Source: Bacillota bacterium | GTDB taxonomy: Bacteria; Bacillota; Clostridia; Oscillospirales; Ruminococcaceae | NCBI GenBank assembly: GCA_023457355.1 | Contig: JAEWLW010000067.1 | Span: 51,005 to 115,004 of the forward strand | Length of the DNA: 64,000 nucleotides | Reading direction: 5' to 3' | In this document: positions 40,392 through 49,235 of the stretch, one piece after another | How positions within the stretch are numbered: the first letter of the stretch is position 1 | Layout: each line of letters starts with the position of its first letter | The notes under the pieces: model-generated | What the model saw: only the letters and a program-made list of their open reading frames with translations | Database searches by the model: none | What the model was told of the DNA's origin: nothing | Position numbers and translations under genes: made by a program

Positions 40392-40404
40392 GAACACGGC
40401 TAGA

Positions 40405-40437
40405 AAAGCGCTTCCCAACGTGGGGGCGCTTTTTTTG
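40405..40437 (+). terminator. Terminator of rplJL
   Basis: AAAGCGC-TTCCC, loop, GGGG-GCGCTTT, followed by a run of T residues. Confidence 0.85.
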
Positions 40438-40604
40438 TTTAAAGAGTTAAACCGGACAAAGGATGCCCAGAATAAAAGGAAGATAATAGGTGCAGCTACA
40501 TAGGAAACGATACTGTTTTTGGCTTAAAAACAAAGAAAAAACCAATAGAATGTTTAACATTTGCAAATTTGTATGAAAATTAAAGAAAAAGTATTTGAAA
40601 GGCT

Positions 40605-40632
40605 TTGCAGTGCCTTTAAAATGTACTATAAT
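40605..40632 (+). promoter_or_regulatory. Promoter of the zapA-dut-maf-mreB run
   Basis: TTGCAG, 16 bases, a perfect TATAAT, 61 bases before zapA. The 40438-40604 stretch before it shows nothing further. Confidence 0.6.
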
Positions 40633-40693
40633 ATTTTGTGATACTTTTACTAGGTGAAGGTATAAATTCAGAAAGGGAGGGCAACGCACTTTT

Positions 40694-41026
40694 ATGATTA
40701 ACCGCATTAAAATAAGGGTTCTCGAAGCTGCCTATACTATTGCGTCTCCCGAAAGCGAGGAGTATGTCCATGCGCTGGCGGCGGAGCTGGATGCGCAGGC
40801 ACGTGCTCTGATGGATGTTGACGCAAAGCTTTCGCCAAACGCTGCACTGATTCTTTGCGCGATGGGATATGCCGATTCTTTTCATAAGAGCGAGCGGTCG
40901 GCAGATCATATGCGCTCACAGCTGACCGGCTATCTTGAGGATGCCGCCAAGGCGCGCGCAGAATTGGACGAGGCTAAACGCGAAATTGAAAAATTGCGCA
41001 GACAGCTTTCTGCGTCCGCAAAATAG
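40694..41026 (+). CDS. zapA: Cell division protein ZapA-like
   Basis: A 110-residue FtsZ-associated protein. The N-terminal beta part (NRIKIRVLEAAYTIASPESEEYVHALAAELDAQARALMD) fits ZapA, and the C-terminal third is a charged coiled coil (AKARAELDEAKREIEKLRRQL) for tetramer formation. GGGAGGG lies 12 bases before the ATG, slightly long. First gene of a run leading into the Mre cluster, which fits a division/shape context. Confidence 0.8.
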   Translation: MINRIKIRVLEAAYTIASPESEEYVHALAAELDAQARALMDVDAKLSPNAALILCAMGYADSFHKSERSADHMRSQLTGYLEDAAKARAELDEAKREIEKLRRQLSASAK

Positions 41027-41060
41027 ATTTTTATGAAGGCGCAGTAATCAGGAGGATTTT

Positions 41061-41498
41061 ATGACACTGCAAATAAAGCGTGTACGCGACGAGGCTGTGT
41101 TGCCTCAGCGGGCGACCGATGGCTCGGCCGGGCTGGACCTGCGGGCATGCACGACGGATGAGACCTGCATTATGCCCGGAGATACGGCCGTTCTGCCCAC
41201 AGGATTGGCTGTTGCGCTGCCTGAGGGCAGCGTGGGGCTGGTTTTTGGCCGCAGCGGATTAGGCATTCGCCATGGTATTGTGCCCGCCAATGCGGTGGGT
41301 GTTATAGACACCGACTACCGCGGCGAAATTCTGGTGGGGTTGGCGAATCACTCGGCGGAGCCGTACATCATTGTGCCGGGCGACCGCATTGCGCAGCTCG
41401 TTATAGTGCCGGTGCTGACGCCGCCCATCGTGGAAGTTGAAAATCTTTCAGAAACAGCGCGCGGAGAGGGCGGGTTTGGCTCAACCGGGAAGGAATGA
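41061..41498 (+). CDS. dut: dUTP diphosphatase
   Basis: A 145-residue trimeric dUTPase that hydrolyses dUTP to dUMP. Five family motifs are visible: DGSAGLDLRA near 20, GRSGLG near 64, NAVGVIDTDYRGEI near 77 with the catalytic Asp, GDRIAQLVI near 105 and the C-terminal GEGGFGSTG at 135, which closes over the substrate. It follows zapA by 34 bp with AGGAGG. Confidence 0.96.
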   Translation: MTLQIKRVRDEAVLPQRATDGSAGLDLRACTTDETCIMPGDTAVLPTGLAVALPEGSVGLVFGRSGLGIRHGIVPANAVGVIDTDYRGEILVGLANHSAEPYIIVPGDRIAQLVIVPVLTPPIVEVENLSETARGEGGFGSTGKE

Positions 41499-41505
41499 CA
41501 GCAAC

Positions 41506-41775
41506 GTGAAGCTTAAACGCAACCTTGTTTTCCTGTTTTTTTTACTTGCCGGCATTATTGTAGGGGCGTTGCTGGCCTCGCTGGGGCAGCAAACCACCTT
41601 TTTAAGCTGGCTGGCGTATGGCAAAACAGTGGGTATTTCGGTTTCAAACCCGCTGATTTTAGACCTGTCGATGCTGCGCATGGCATTTGGGCTGGAGATT
41701 GGTGTTAATGTTGCGCAGATTATTACAATAACCATTTCATTGCTTATTTATAAAAGCGTCGCGGCAAAATTGTGA
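41506..41775 (+). CDS. Small membrane protein, DUF4321-like
   Basis: A protein of about 89 residues with two hydrophobic segments (about 5-25 and 62-84). The stretch LAGIIVGALLASLG, then WLAYGKTVGI and LDLSMLRMAFGLEIGVNVAQIITI, matches the DUF4321 type that commonly sits directly before maf in Clostridia. Start is placed at GTG 41506, ten bases after GGAAGGAA; the frame's ATG at 41437 lies inside dut. Function unknown. Confidence 0.7.
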   Translation: MKLKRNLVFLFFLLAGIIVGALLASLGQQTTFLSWLAYGKTVGISVSNPLILDLSMLRMAFGLEIGVNVAQIITITISLLIYKSVAAKL

Positions 41776-41795
41776 CGCGAAGGAGTTCTAAACCT

Positions 41796-42365
41796 ATGGC
41801 GTTCATTCTGGCATCTGCTTCACCCAGGCGTTTTGAACTGTTAAAGCTTATCACGGAAGATTTTTCAGTGGTCACCTCCCAGGTGGATGAGACACTGAAG
41901 CCCGGCATTATGCCGCAGCAGGCGGTTATTTCGCTTGCGCAGCGAAAGGCCGAGGCGGTGGCCGAACAATACCCCGGTGATATCGTCATCGGGGCCGATA
42001 CCGTGGTTGCACTGGGCCACACAATCTTTGGCAAACCGCACGACCGGCAGGAAGCCGCCCAAATGCTGACCGCTCTTTCAGGTAAAACCCATCAGGTTCA
42101 CACGGGTGTGTGCATTTGGCATGCGGGTGAAGCCGACAGCTTTTCACAGATGGCTCAGGTCACTTTTGCTGAGATGGACAAGCGGGAGATAGCGCGCTAT
42201 GTGGCCAGCGGAGAGCCGGATGACAAAGCGGGCGCCTACGGCATACAGGGGCTGGGCGCGCGTTTTATTGCGCGTATTCAGGGGGACTATTACACCGTCA
42301 TGGGCCTCCCCGTTCAGGCGTTATATCAGGCGCTGCGGCAGAAGGGTTTGCTGACGTCTCTATAA
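41796..42365 (+). CDS. maf: Maf family nucleoside triphosphate pyrophosphatase
   Basis: A 189-residue house-cleaning pyrophosphatase acting on dTTP/UTP or modified nucleotides and linked to division arrest. ILASASPRRFELL at 5-17, the catalytic Asp in VIGADTVVALG near 68, GKPHDRQEAAQML near 80 and DKAGAYGIQGLGARFI near 148 match the family. ATG 41796 follows AAGGAG by nine bases. maf before mreB is a classic arrangement. Confidence 0.93.
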   Translation: MAFILASASPRRFELLKLITEDFSVVTSQVDETLKPGIMPQQAVISLAQRKAEAVAEQYPGDIVIGADTVVALGHTIFGKPHDRQEAAQMLTALSGKTHQVHTGVCIWHAGEADSFSQMAQVTFAEMDKREIARYVASGEPDDKAGAYGIQGLGARFIARIQGDYYTVMGLPVQALYQALRQKGLLTSL

Positions 42366-42421
42366 ATATAAATTCAGGGCTGTATTAAACGTCTTTTTAT
42401 TTTAGTCTAGGAGGAAAAAAC

Positions 42422-43444
42422 ATGCTTTCTTTTTCCAAGGATATCGGCATTGACCTTGGCACCGCAAACACCCTCGTGTTTATGAAAGGAAAAGGCATTA
42501 TTCTGCGCGAACCTTCGGTTGTAGCGGTGGATACCCGCAAGGATGAAGTGCTTTACGTTGGCCAGGAAGCCAAGGAGGTTATCGGCAGAACACCGGGTTC
42601 CATCGTTGCGATGCGGCCGCTGAAGGATGGCGTTATTGCTGATTTTGATATTACGGCCAACATGCTCCAGCGTTTTATCAAGAAGGTTTGCGGAAACTCC
42701 TTCTTTTCGCGCCCCAACATTGTTATTTGCATTCCTTCCGGTGTCACCGAGGTTGAGCGCCGCGCTGTGCGTGAGGCTGCTGTGGCCGCGGGCGGGCGCC
42801 GCGTTTCGATTATAGAAGAGCCTATGGCGGCCGCAATTGGCGCCGGACTGCCTGTAGCGGAAGCCACCGGCAGCATGGTGGTGGATATCGGCGGCGGTAC
42901 AAGCGAGGTTGCCGTTATTTCGCTGGGCGGCATTGTGACGGCGCGCTCTGTTCGCGTGGGCGGCGACGCTTTTGATTTTGCCATCATCCAGTACATTAAG
43001 CGCAAACACAACCTGCTTATCGGTGAGCGCACCGCCGAGCAGATTAAGATTGATATCGGTTCGGCCTTTCCCTATGAGGAGGAGATCGTCATGGATATCA
43101 AGGGCCGAAATCTGGTTGACGGCTTGCCTAAGAATATTCAAATTACGCCCAAGGAAATCCGCGAAGCGCTGGCGGATTCCATTTCCTCTGTGCTCGACGC
43201 CATTAAAACCACGCTTGAGCGCACGCCTCCCGAGCTTGCGGCCGACATTATCGACCACGGGATTATGCTCACCGGCGGCGGTGCAATGTTGCGTGGGCTG
43301 GACAAACTGATTTCAAAGGAAACCGGCATCAATGTGCTGATTGCTGAAAACCCGCTGGATTGCGTGGCTGTCGGTACCGGGCGCGTGCTGGAGGATATTG
43401 ACCGTCTGCGTGACGTACTTTCAAACGGTGAGGATAAGCGCTGA
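42422..43444 (+). CDS. mreB: Rod-shape-determining protein MreB
   Basis: A 340-residue bacterial actin that positions the elongasome. Phosphate loop 1 GIDLGTANTLVF at 9-20, the connect region IPSGVTEVERRAV near 103, phosphate loop 2 VVDIGGGTSEVAVISLGG near 158, and the adenosine motif MLTGGGAMLRGLD near 282. AGGAGG lies upstream. The next gene, mreC, is separated by 580 bp of repeats instead of the usual few bases. Confidence 0.96.
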   Translation: MLSFSKDIGIDLGTANTLVFMKGKGIILREPSVVAVDTRKDEVLYVGQEAKEVIGRTPGSIVAMRPLKDGVIADFDITANMLQRFIKKVCGNSFFSRPNIVICIPSGVTEVERRAVREAAVAAGGRRVSIIEEPMAAAIGAGLPVAEATGSMVVDIGGGTSEVAVISLGGIVTARSVRVGGDAFDFAIIQYIKRKHNLLIGERTAEQIKIDIGSAFPYEEEIVMDIKGRNLVDGLPKNIQITPKEIREALADSISSVLDAIKTTLERTPPELAADIIDHGIMLTGGGAMLRGLDKLISKETGINVLIAENPLDCVAVGTGRVLEDIDRLRDVLSNGEDKR

Positions 43445-43483
43445 AAAATAAATGCGCCCGCGCTTACGAAGATGATGACGCAA

Positions 43484-43524
43484 GGCAGGGACAAGGGGCG
43501 TAGCTTGCAGCCTTGCTCCTGCCT
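43484..43524 (+). terminator. Hairpin after mreB
   Basis: GGCAGG-CAAGG pairs with CCTTG-CCTGCC around a loop of 15 bases, followed by TGTTTTCTTGG. It could terminate the zapA-mreB transcript. Confidence 0.5.
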
Positions 43525-43539
43525 GTTTTCTTGGCGTAC

Positions 43540-43690
43540 CTAACGGCATTTTATACTAAGGCGATTCGATAAAAGCTGCAAAAGTTCGGGGCGTAAAATG
43601 CCCATCAAGCTGCGTTGCCGCCCTTGTCGGGCGTCGGTCCGGCGGCGTTCTCCGCTTTGCAGCTGACCCTTTTCCCCTGCTTCCTTTTGG
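43540..43690 (+). repeat. Interleaved inverted repeats between mreB and mreC
   Basis: GGCATTTTA (43546) pairs with TAAAATGCC (43594), and AGCTGCAAA (43575) pairs with TTTGCAGCT (43658). The two pairs interleave, so both can form at once only as a pseudoknot. A minus frame over this region (43540-43734) has no ribosome site. It looks like a dispersed palindromic repeat or a structured RNA. Confidence 0.35.
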
Positions 43691-43710
43691 CATTTAATTA
43701 TGGAATTCTT

Positions 43711-43840
43711 GTAGGGGTATTCAAAAGCCCCCAACTTGAGATTCTACGCAAGCGCGTGCCGCTGTGTTGAAAAGCCCGGGGTACATTTCGCACTCCTGCG
43801 CTTTTCGCCTTGCGCTGACGCGCTCACAGCGAAATTTTTA
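43711..43840 (+). repeat. REP-like imperfect palindromic repeat, copy 2
   Basis: It begins GGGGTATTC-AAAAGCCCCCAACTT and continues TTGAAAAGCCCGGGGTAC...CACTCCTGCGCTTTTCGCC, then GCTGACGCGC and CAGCGAAATTTTT. Block order and spacing match 1040-1170. Confidence 0.5.
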
Positions 43841-44024
43841 CGTTTTTGATTTTTAACAATGCCTTGATCCCACCTGAAAATGATGGGATGTGATTTTCAG
43901 CACCAAAATTGCATGAGACGCGGTTTTCGCGTGTATAAGCGAAAAAACAGACGGCGTGGCCGGGCTGTCCTCAATAACGGCAGGGGCTGTTTTTGTTGAG
44001 GATCGGTATTAAAGGGGTGACTGC

Positions 44025-44876
44025 ATGGGGGACTTTTTCAGGAGCCGACATTTTAAGATTTTGGCACTGCTGTTGGCGCTGGTGTTTGCTTTTACACTGC
44101 GTGCTGCGCACACCGGAACAGCTATTCCGATGATTTCGCAGGTTACGGCCTGGTTGCTGACACCATTGCAGCGTGCCAGCGCTCAGTTGACTTACAGCAT
44201 TGAAGATGCCGTTGCCGAATATTTTTCCGGGCCGCGGTTAGCTGACGAAAACGACCGGCTTCGCACCGAAAATGCGCAGCTGCGCAGCCAGCTTGTCGAA
44301 TATGATCGGCTTAAGGCCGAAAATGATCAGCTGAAAAACTATCTGGAGATTAAAGAAAAAAATCCGGATTTTGATTTTGAACCCGCAATGGTCATTGGCC
44401 GTGACGCGGCGGACCGTTTTTATTCCTTCACCATCGATAAGGGCAGCAGCGACGGCATTGCCGAGAACGACGCTGTCATCACGCAGGAAGGCCTTGTGGG
44501 TATTGTTCAGGAAGTGGGCATTACCCATGCCAAGGTGTTGACAATCCTTGACGTGATGGTCGAGGTGGGCGCGATCAACGCCGATACACGCGAAATTGGT
44601 GTGACAACCGGTGAGCTCGCACTTGCCGAGCAGGGCATGCTGCGTTTGTCCTATCTGCCCCGGGAATCAGCTGCCAAGGTCGGGGATCTTGTGGCGACAA
44701 CCGGCGTCGGCGGTATTTTTCCCCGAGAACTGGTCATAGGCACCATCAAGGAGGTTTTGCCCGACAGCCAGGGGCTGTCGCTGTACGCGGTTGTTTCACC
44801 GCCAGCTGATATTCGGGCCGTGCGCGATGTTTTGGTCATCAAGCACTTTGAGGGGCAGGCCCCGGCCGGACAATAG
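44025..44876 (+). CDS. mreC: Rod-shape-determining protein MreC
   Basis: A 283-residue bitopic elongasome protein: a membrane segment at about 10-28, an amphipathic coiled coil rich in EN/LR repeats (ADENDRLRTENAQLRSQ and on, about 65-108), then the beta-rich extracellular domain with VIGRDAADRFYSFTIDKGSSDGIAENDAVI near 120 and GDLVATTGVGGIFPRELVIGTI near 220. AAGGGG upstream. mreD follows after ten bases. Confidence 0.93.
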   Translation: MGDFFRSRHFKILALLLALVFAFTLRAAHTGTAIPMISQVTAWLLTPLQRASAQLTYSIEDAVAEYFSGPRLADENDRLRTENAQLRSQLVEYDRLKAENDQLKNYLEIKEKNPDFDFEPAMVIGRDAADRFYSFTIDKGSSDGIAENDAVITQEGLVGIVQEVGITHAKVLTILDVMVEVGAINADTREIGVTTGELALAEQGMLRLSYLPRESAAKVGDLVATTGVGGIFPRELVIGTIKEVLPDSQGLSLYAVVSPPADIRAVRDVLVIKHFEGQAPAGQ

Positions 44877-44886
44877 GAGAATTGTA

Positions 44887-45411
44887 TTGGAACAAAAGAC
44901 TCTGAGACTTTTTATTTTAAAACATCTGATCTACACCGTCGTGGTTTTGATCTGCTATATTTTGCAGGAGACCCCCCGGCTGCTGGCCATTGGGAATGTG
45001 CGCCCGATTTTGGTTATTTCGGTTGTTGCGGCAATCGCCATGATTGAGGGCGAGTTTGCAGGGGGGCTTTTCGGCTTGTTTGGCGGCGTTTTATGCGACA
45101 CCGCCGCTTTTCATATTTTTGGGGTGGCACCCATCTTTTTTCTGGTGCTTGGCTGTTCCTGTGGACTGCTGGTCATTTACCTGATTCAACCCAACGTGAA
45201 AACGGCCTTTTTGCTGTGTGGCGGGTTTGCGCTGATTTACGGGGTAATTGCGCACTACCTTATTTATGGCATTTGGGGCTATGCGGGGGCAAACCGCCTG
45301 TTGGTTATTAAAACGCTGCCGGGTGCGGTTTACACCGCGCTGTTTGGCATAGCGGCTTTTTTGCTTATCCGGTGGATTCATGACCGGTTTGAGGAAAAGA
45401 TATTGCAATAA
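44887..45411 (+). CDS. mreD: Rod-shape-determining protein MreD
   Basis: A 174-residue membrane protein with five or six hydrophobic segments; GEFAGGLFGLFGGVLCD near 54 fits the MreD conserved region. The start is placed at TTG 44887, six bases after AGGAGA; the frame runs back inside mreC to 44791 but without a ribosome site. Position between mreC and a PBP2 gene supports the call. Confidence 0.85.
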   Translation: MEQKTLRLFILKHLIYTVVVLICYILQETPRLLAIGNVRPILVISVVAAIAMIEGEFAGGLFGLFGGVLCDTAAFHIFGVAPIFFLVLGCSCGLLVIYLIQPNVKTAFLLCGGFALIYGVIAHYLIYGIWGYAGANRLLVIKTLPGAVYTALFGIAAFLLIRWIHDRFEEKILQ

Positions 45412-45443
45412 GGCGTTACTATTAAGGAAAGGGGGTGCAGGGC

Positions 45444-47588
45444 GTGAAAGCGTCGCAGGAAAAAATTCGCCTGATAACACTGGGCGTGATTGTCTGGCTT
45501 GTATTCAGCCTGTTTTTGTTTCGCCTGGCACAGGTGCAGATTGTATCAGGGGCCGATTATCTGGCCAAGCAGCAGCAGGGCAGCAGTAAGACACAGGTTA
45601 TCAAAGCGGCACGCGGCGAGATTGTTGATCGGAAAGGCCGGCCGTTTTCTTATAATGCGGCCAGTTATAATCTTGTGTTTGATCGCGCGCTGGCACCTGA
45701 GGGCAGCGAGAACGAGACCATTTTGAAACTGATTGCCGTGCTGGGTCAAGCGAATGAGCACTGGATTGATAACCTGCCGTTGGTCGTCACCGAAAACGGG
45801 GCGGCTTTTACAGAGGATGCCGATGCGATTGCCCGGTTGCGCAAGCATCTTGGTACCAACAGCTACACCGAAGCGGACGACGTTTTTTACTGGCTTCGGC
45901 AGCGCTATCATCTGACGGCAGAGCCTGCCGACAAAGGAGCCGGTTGGTTTACGGCGCTTAGCCCCGAGGACGTGCGCTGGTTAGAGAATTTGACTGACAA
46001 ACAGGCGCGCGATATTGCCGGGGTGCGTTATGAAATGGAGCGCAAAGGGTACTCGCTTTCGGTGCGTTATACTTTTGCGGAGAATATTTCGCTGGACACG
46101 GCGGTATTGATACGGCAGATGAGCAATTCAGTCCCCGGTGTGGAAGTGGTGGAGACAGCCCGGCGCGCCTATATCGACGGTGATCTGGCACCACATATTA
46201 TCGGGCGGATCGGTGCGATTTTTGCGGATGAGCTTGAAGGCTATCTTTCTCAGAACAGGGGTTATACCCGTGAGGATATGGTGGGGAAAGAAGGTATTGA
46301 ACGCGCGTTCGAACCGGCGTTGCGCGGGGTTGACGGCGTGCGCAGGATTGATTTGGACGCCAATTACCATGTGGTGGATATCACGGAGGAGCAGGCGGCG
46401 GTACCGGGCAACACCCTGGTGCTAACCCTTGATAAGGACATTCAGCGCACGGCCAGGGACGCGCTGATTAAAGAGATTAAATACCTTAACGAGAATGCGC
46501 CGGAGGGTCAGGGCAAGGAAGCCAACGCGGGAGCGGTCGTTGCGATTGACGTAAAAAATTCCGAAGTGCTGGCGGCGGTGACTTACCCTTCATATAACCT
46601 TTCGACCTATTCTGAAGATTATGCGCAAAACGCTTCCGACCCGCTCTATCCGTTTTTGAACCGCGCATTTTCCGGTATCTATGCGCCGGGCTCCTGTTTT
46701 AAGCCGGTCGTCGGCACCGCCGGGCTGACAGAGGGCATTATCACGCCCAGTTCGACGGTGAACTGTCAGCGCGTTTACACGTTTTTGCCCACTTACCAGC
46801 CAACCTGCCTGAGCTATCACGGCCTGGTTACCGTGGCTGACGCGCTGCGTGTCTCGTGCAATATCTTCTTTTATGACACCGGCAGGCAGCTGGGCATCGC
46901 ACGTATCAACCAGTATGCGCAGGCATTGGGGCTGGGCGTGCCCACCGGAATTGAACTTGCGGAGGCCAAGGGCACGCAATGCGACCCCGACACCGCTTTT
47001 CCGGGCGACGTGTTGCAGGCGGCAATCGGCCAGCTGGACAACGGTTATACCCCTGTGCAGCTTGCCAATTATTGTGCTACGCTGGCGCGGCGCGGTGTGC
47101 GAATGAGATTATCGCTGGTGAAATCAATATCTTCCTATTATGACTGGCAGGAGACGATTTCCACCCACACGCCGGAAGTGGCAAATAAGTTGGGGGTTGA
47201 TCCGTCGATTTTTGACCCGGTTATCGACGGCATGGTGCAGGCCTCACACGATGTGCGCGGAACCGCTTACCGCTATTTGGGCGATTACCCCTTTACGGTG
47301 GCCTCCAAAACAGGTACGCCGCAGACGAATGAATTTCCGAACTCCACCTTTATCTGCTTTGCACCTGCCGAAGACCCCCAGATTGCCATTGCAGTGGTGA
47401 TTGAAAAAGGCTGGCATGGCTACACCGGTGCGCCGGTTGCGCGCGCCGTGCTGGATTCCTTCTTTTTCCCGGAGAAGGTGGCGGAGAACGCCGCCGAAGA
47501 GTCGCCTGTTGAACCGGCGGCTGAAAACCAGACCGAAGACGACGTGACGGCCATTGTGCAGAATGATTCGGCGGTATTGGTGCCCTGA
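45444..47588 (+). CDS. mrdA: Penicillin-binding protein 2 (elongasome transpeptidase)
   Basis: A 714-residue class B PBP with an N-terminal membrane anchor (about 10-32) and a dimerisation/pedestal domain with RGEIVDRKGRPFSYN near 52. The transpeptidase domain has the Ser-x-x-Lys box SCFK at 417-420, SCN at 471-473 and KTGT at 622-625. It cross-links lateral-wall peptidoglycan with RodA, MreC and MreD. GTG 45444 lies eight bases after AAAGGGGG and is preferred to GTG 45435. A Glu-rich tail of about 35 residues follows the catalytic domain. Confidence 0.94.
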   Translation: MKASQEKIRLITLGVIVWLVFSLFLFRLAQVQIVSGADYLAKQQQGSSKTQVIKAARGEIVDRKGRPFSYNAASYNLVFDRALAPEGSENETILKLIAVLGQANEHWIDNLPLVVTENGAAFTEDADAIARLRKHLGTNSYTEADDVFYWLRQRYHLTAEPADKGAGWFTALSPEDVRWLENLTDKQARDIAGVRYEMERKGYSLSVRYTFAENISLDTAVLIRQMSNSVPGVEVVETARRAYIDGDLAPHIIGRIGAIFADELEGYLSQNRGYTREDMVGKEGIERAFEPALRGVDGVRRIDLDANYHVVDITEEQAAVPGNTLVLTLDKDIQRTARDALIKEIKYLNENAPEGQGKEANAGAVVAIDVKNSEVLAAVTYPSYNLSTYSEDYAQNASDPLYPFLNRAFSGIYAPGSCFKPVVGTAGLTEGIITPSSTVNCQRVYTFLPTYQPTCLSYHGLVTVADALRVSCNIFFYDTGRQLGIARINQYAQALGLGVPTGIELAEAKGTQCDPDTAFPGDVLQAAIGQLDNGYTPVQLANYCATLARRGVRMRLSLVKSISSYYDWQETISTHTPEVANKLGVDPSIFDPVIDGMVQASHDVRGTAYRYLGDYPFTVASKTGTPQTNEFPNSTFICFAPAEDPQIAIAVVIEKGWHGYTGAPVARAVLDSFFFPEKVAENAAEESPVEPAAENQTEDDVTAIVQNDSAVLVP

Positions 47589-47692
47589 CTCGAAAACTGC
47601 AATAAAATTCTCAGAAATTTTGCTTTTTTGCCTGAACAACGTCTGGTCAGCCGCTTATTTTTGTGATAAGATGGGACAATAGGGGGATTAGC

Positions 47693-48427
47693 ATGTCAAA
47701 TGTTCTGGTTGTGACATCGGGCAAGGGCGGAACCGGAAAAACTACTGTTTCGTATTTGCTGGCGCAGGCGCTCTGCCGTCGCCAAAAGAATGTGTTGCTC
47801 CTGGAGCTTGACAGCGGTCTGCGCGGGCTGGATTTGATGATGGGTGTATCGGATAGGATCGTCTATGATCTCTCCGACGTTTTATTGGGACGGTGCAGGC
47901 CGGTGAAAGCCATTACGGTCTGTGATGTACCACAGGGTAATCTGCATCTGATTCCGGCGCCGATGGACCGGCACTTTGTGCCCGACCGCGCCAGCCTGAC
48001 GGCTTTGCTCAAAGGTCTGGCAGGCTGCTATGACGACTTGATTCTTGACACATCCGCCGGGCTGGGCCGTGGCTTTGATGTGGCCTGTTCGGTGTGCGAC
48101 AGCGCGCTTATTGTTTCTACCGCCGACCCCGTTTCGGTTCGGGATGCCGCAAAGGCGGCACAAATATTGCAGGCAAAAAAGCCCAGACTGGTAATTAATA
48201 AATTTTTCCGGCACATACTATCTAAGGATCTTCCTGATCTGGATGCGGTGATCGACCGCGTCGGGGCACAGCTGATAGCGGTGATCCCTGAGGATCCGCT
48301 GGTGGAACGGATGCTCTCAAAGGGGGATCCTCTGCCGCAAAACAGTGCGGCATGGTGCGAGGTGGAAGACATGACCCGGCGGTTGCTGGGCCAAAGAGTT
48401 CGGCTTAATGTTGAACGCTTGAAATAA
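47693..48427 (+). CDS. MinD/ParA-like ATPase
   Basis: A 244-residue deviant Walker ATPase: TSGKGGTGKTT at 8-18, the switch region LLLELDSGLRGLDLMMG near 36, DDLILDTSAGLGRG near 113, and DPVSVRDAAKA near 142. In related mre clusters MinD follows mrdA, so it may place the division site. However, minC and minE are absent next to it, and the sequence is shorter and more divergent than typical MinD, including the C-terminal membrane-targeting helix (MTRRLLGQRVRLNVERLK), which is only weakly amphipathic. ATG 47693 follows AGGGGG. Confidence 0.75.
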   Translation: MSNVLVVTSGKGGTGKTTVSYLLAQALCRRQKNVLLLELDSGLRGLDLMMGVSDRIVYDLSDVLLGRCRPVKAITVCDVPQGNLHLIPAPMDRHFVPDRASLTALLKGLAGCYDDLILDTSAGLGRGFDVACSVCDSALIVSTADPVSVRDAAKAAQILQAKKPRLVINKFFRHILSKDLPDLDAVIDRVGAQLIAVIPEDPLVERMLSKGDPLPQNSAAWCEVEDMTRRLLGQRVRLNVERLK

Positions 48428-48455
48428 AGCGACTACATATAGATGGAGGATGGGT

Positions 48456-48860
48456 ATGAACATCGCATTAATAGCACATGATTCTAAAAAAGAGCTGATG
48501 GTACAGTTTTGCATTGCGTATAGCGGCATCCTCAGTCAGCACAATATCTGCGCTACCGGGACAACCGGCAAATTGGTTGCGGAAGCGACCGGCCTGCGTA
48601 TTTTCAGATTTCTTTCGGGCGAGCAGGGAGGCGACCAGCAGATTGCCGCGCGCATTGCCTGCAATGAAATCGACCTTCTGCTGTTCTTAAGAGATCCGCT
48701 GACCATGAAACCGGGTGAGCCGGATGAAGCAAATCTGATTCGGCTATGCGACGTACATTCCATTCCGATGGCGACGAACATTGCGACCGCTGAAGCGCTG
48801 ATACACGCGCTTGAGAAGGGCGACCTCGATTGGCGCGATATTGTCAACCCCAAACGGTAA
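48456..48860 (+). CDS. mgsA: Methylglyoxal synthase
   Basis: A 134-residue enzyme that turns dihydroxyacetone phosphate into methylglyoxal and phosphate, bypassing lower glycolysis. It begins MNIALIAHDSKKELMVQF and contains the phosphate loop ATGTTGKLVAEATGL near 36, the catalytic Asp in GGDQQIAARIA near 61, and FLRDPLTMKPGEPDEANLIRLCDVHSIPMATN near 79-110. ATG 48456 is six bases after GGAGG; ATG 48450 abuts it. mgsA at the end of the mre-min cluster is usual in Clostridia. Confidence 0.95.
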   Translation: MNIALIAHDSKKELMVQFCIAYSGILSQHNICATGTTGKLVAEATGLRIFRFLSGEQGGDQQIAARIACNEIDLLLFLRDPLTMKPGEPDEANLIRLCDVHSIPMATNIATAEALIHALEKGDLDWRDIVNPKR

Positions 48861-48891
48861 TTGATTATACCGTGCGTTAATAAATTCAAAG

Positions 48892-49166
48892 ACGTTGAAG
48901 CGGAAGCAGTAGCCTGTTGGGAATGCCACAGAGAAGGGGCCGCCCGGAATTGTTATGCCGGGTTTGCGGCTGAGAGCCCCGCCGGACCAACCGGAGAAGG
49001 ACATCCGCTGAGTTGAAAGCGCAAAATGCTTTTCGTTTGCTCCGCGTTACAAGAGCGCCTGTTGAGATGAATATACAGCTTTGGCTGTGTTGTTCAAACG
49101 AGGGTGGCACCGCGTGGAATTCCTTCCCCGCCCCTTTTGCTGATTGGGGCGGGGGTATTTTATTTT
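48892..49166 (+). promoter_or_regulatory. T-box riboswitch, specifier GAC (aspartate), upstream of hisS-aspS
   Basis: Stem I base GCGGA (48900-48904) pairs with TCCGC (49004-49008). The AGTA element AGCAGTAGCC follows the 5' strand. The specifier side reads AAGGACATCC, with GAC at 49000-49002 followed by A. A T-box, AACGAGGGTGGCACCGCG, ends at 49114. The terminator is CCCCGCCCC (49126-49134) with GGGGCGGGG (49146-49154) and a TATTTTATTTT tail. The overlapping CAT (His codon), two bases downstream of GAC, is notable because hisS is the first gene. Confidence 0.85.
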
Positions 49167-49235
49167 AGCCAGGGACTTAAAATTAAGTACCCCGTGTATA
49201 ATACGGACTGAAAGCACCATAAGGAGAATGATTGT

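Noticed and set aside
43540..43734. 64-codon minus frame between mreB and mreC
   Set aside because: It overlies inverted repeats, lacks a ribosome site and looks like translated repeat sequence.
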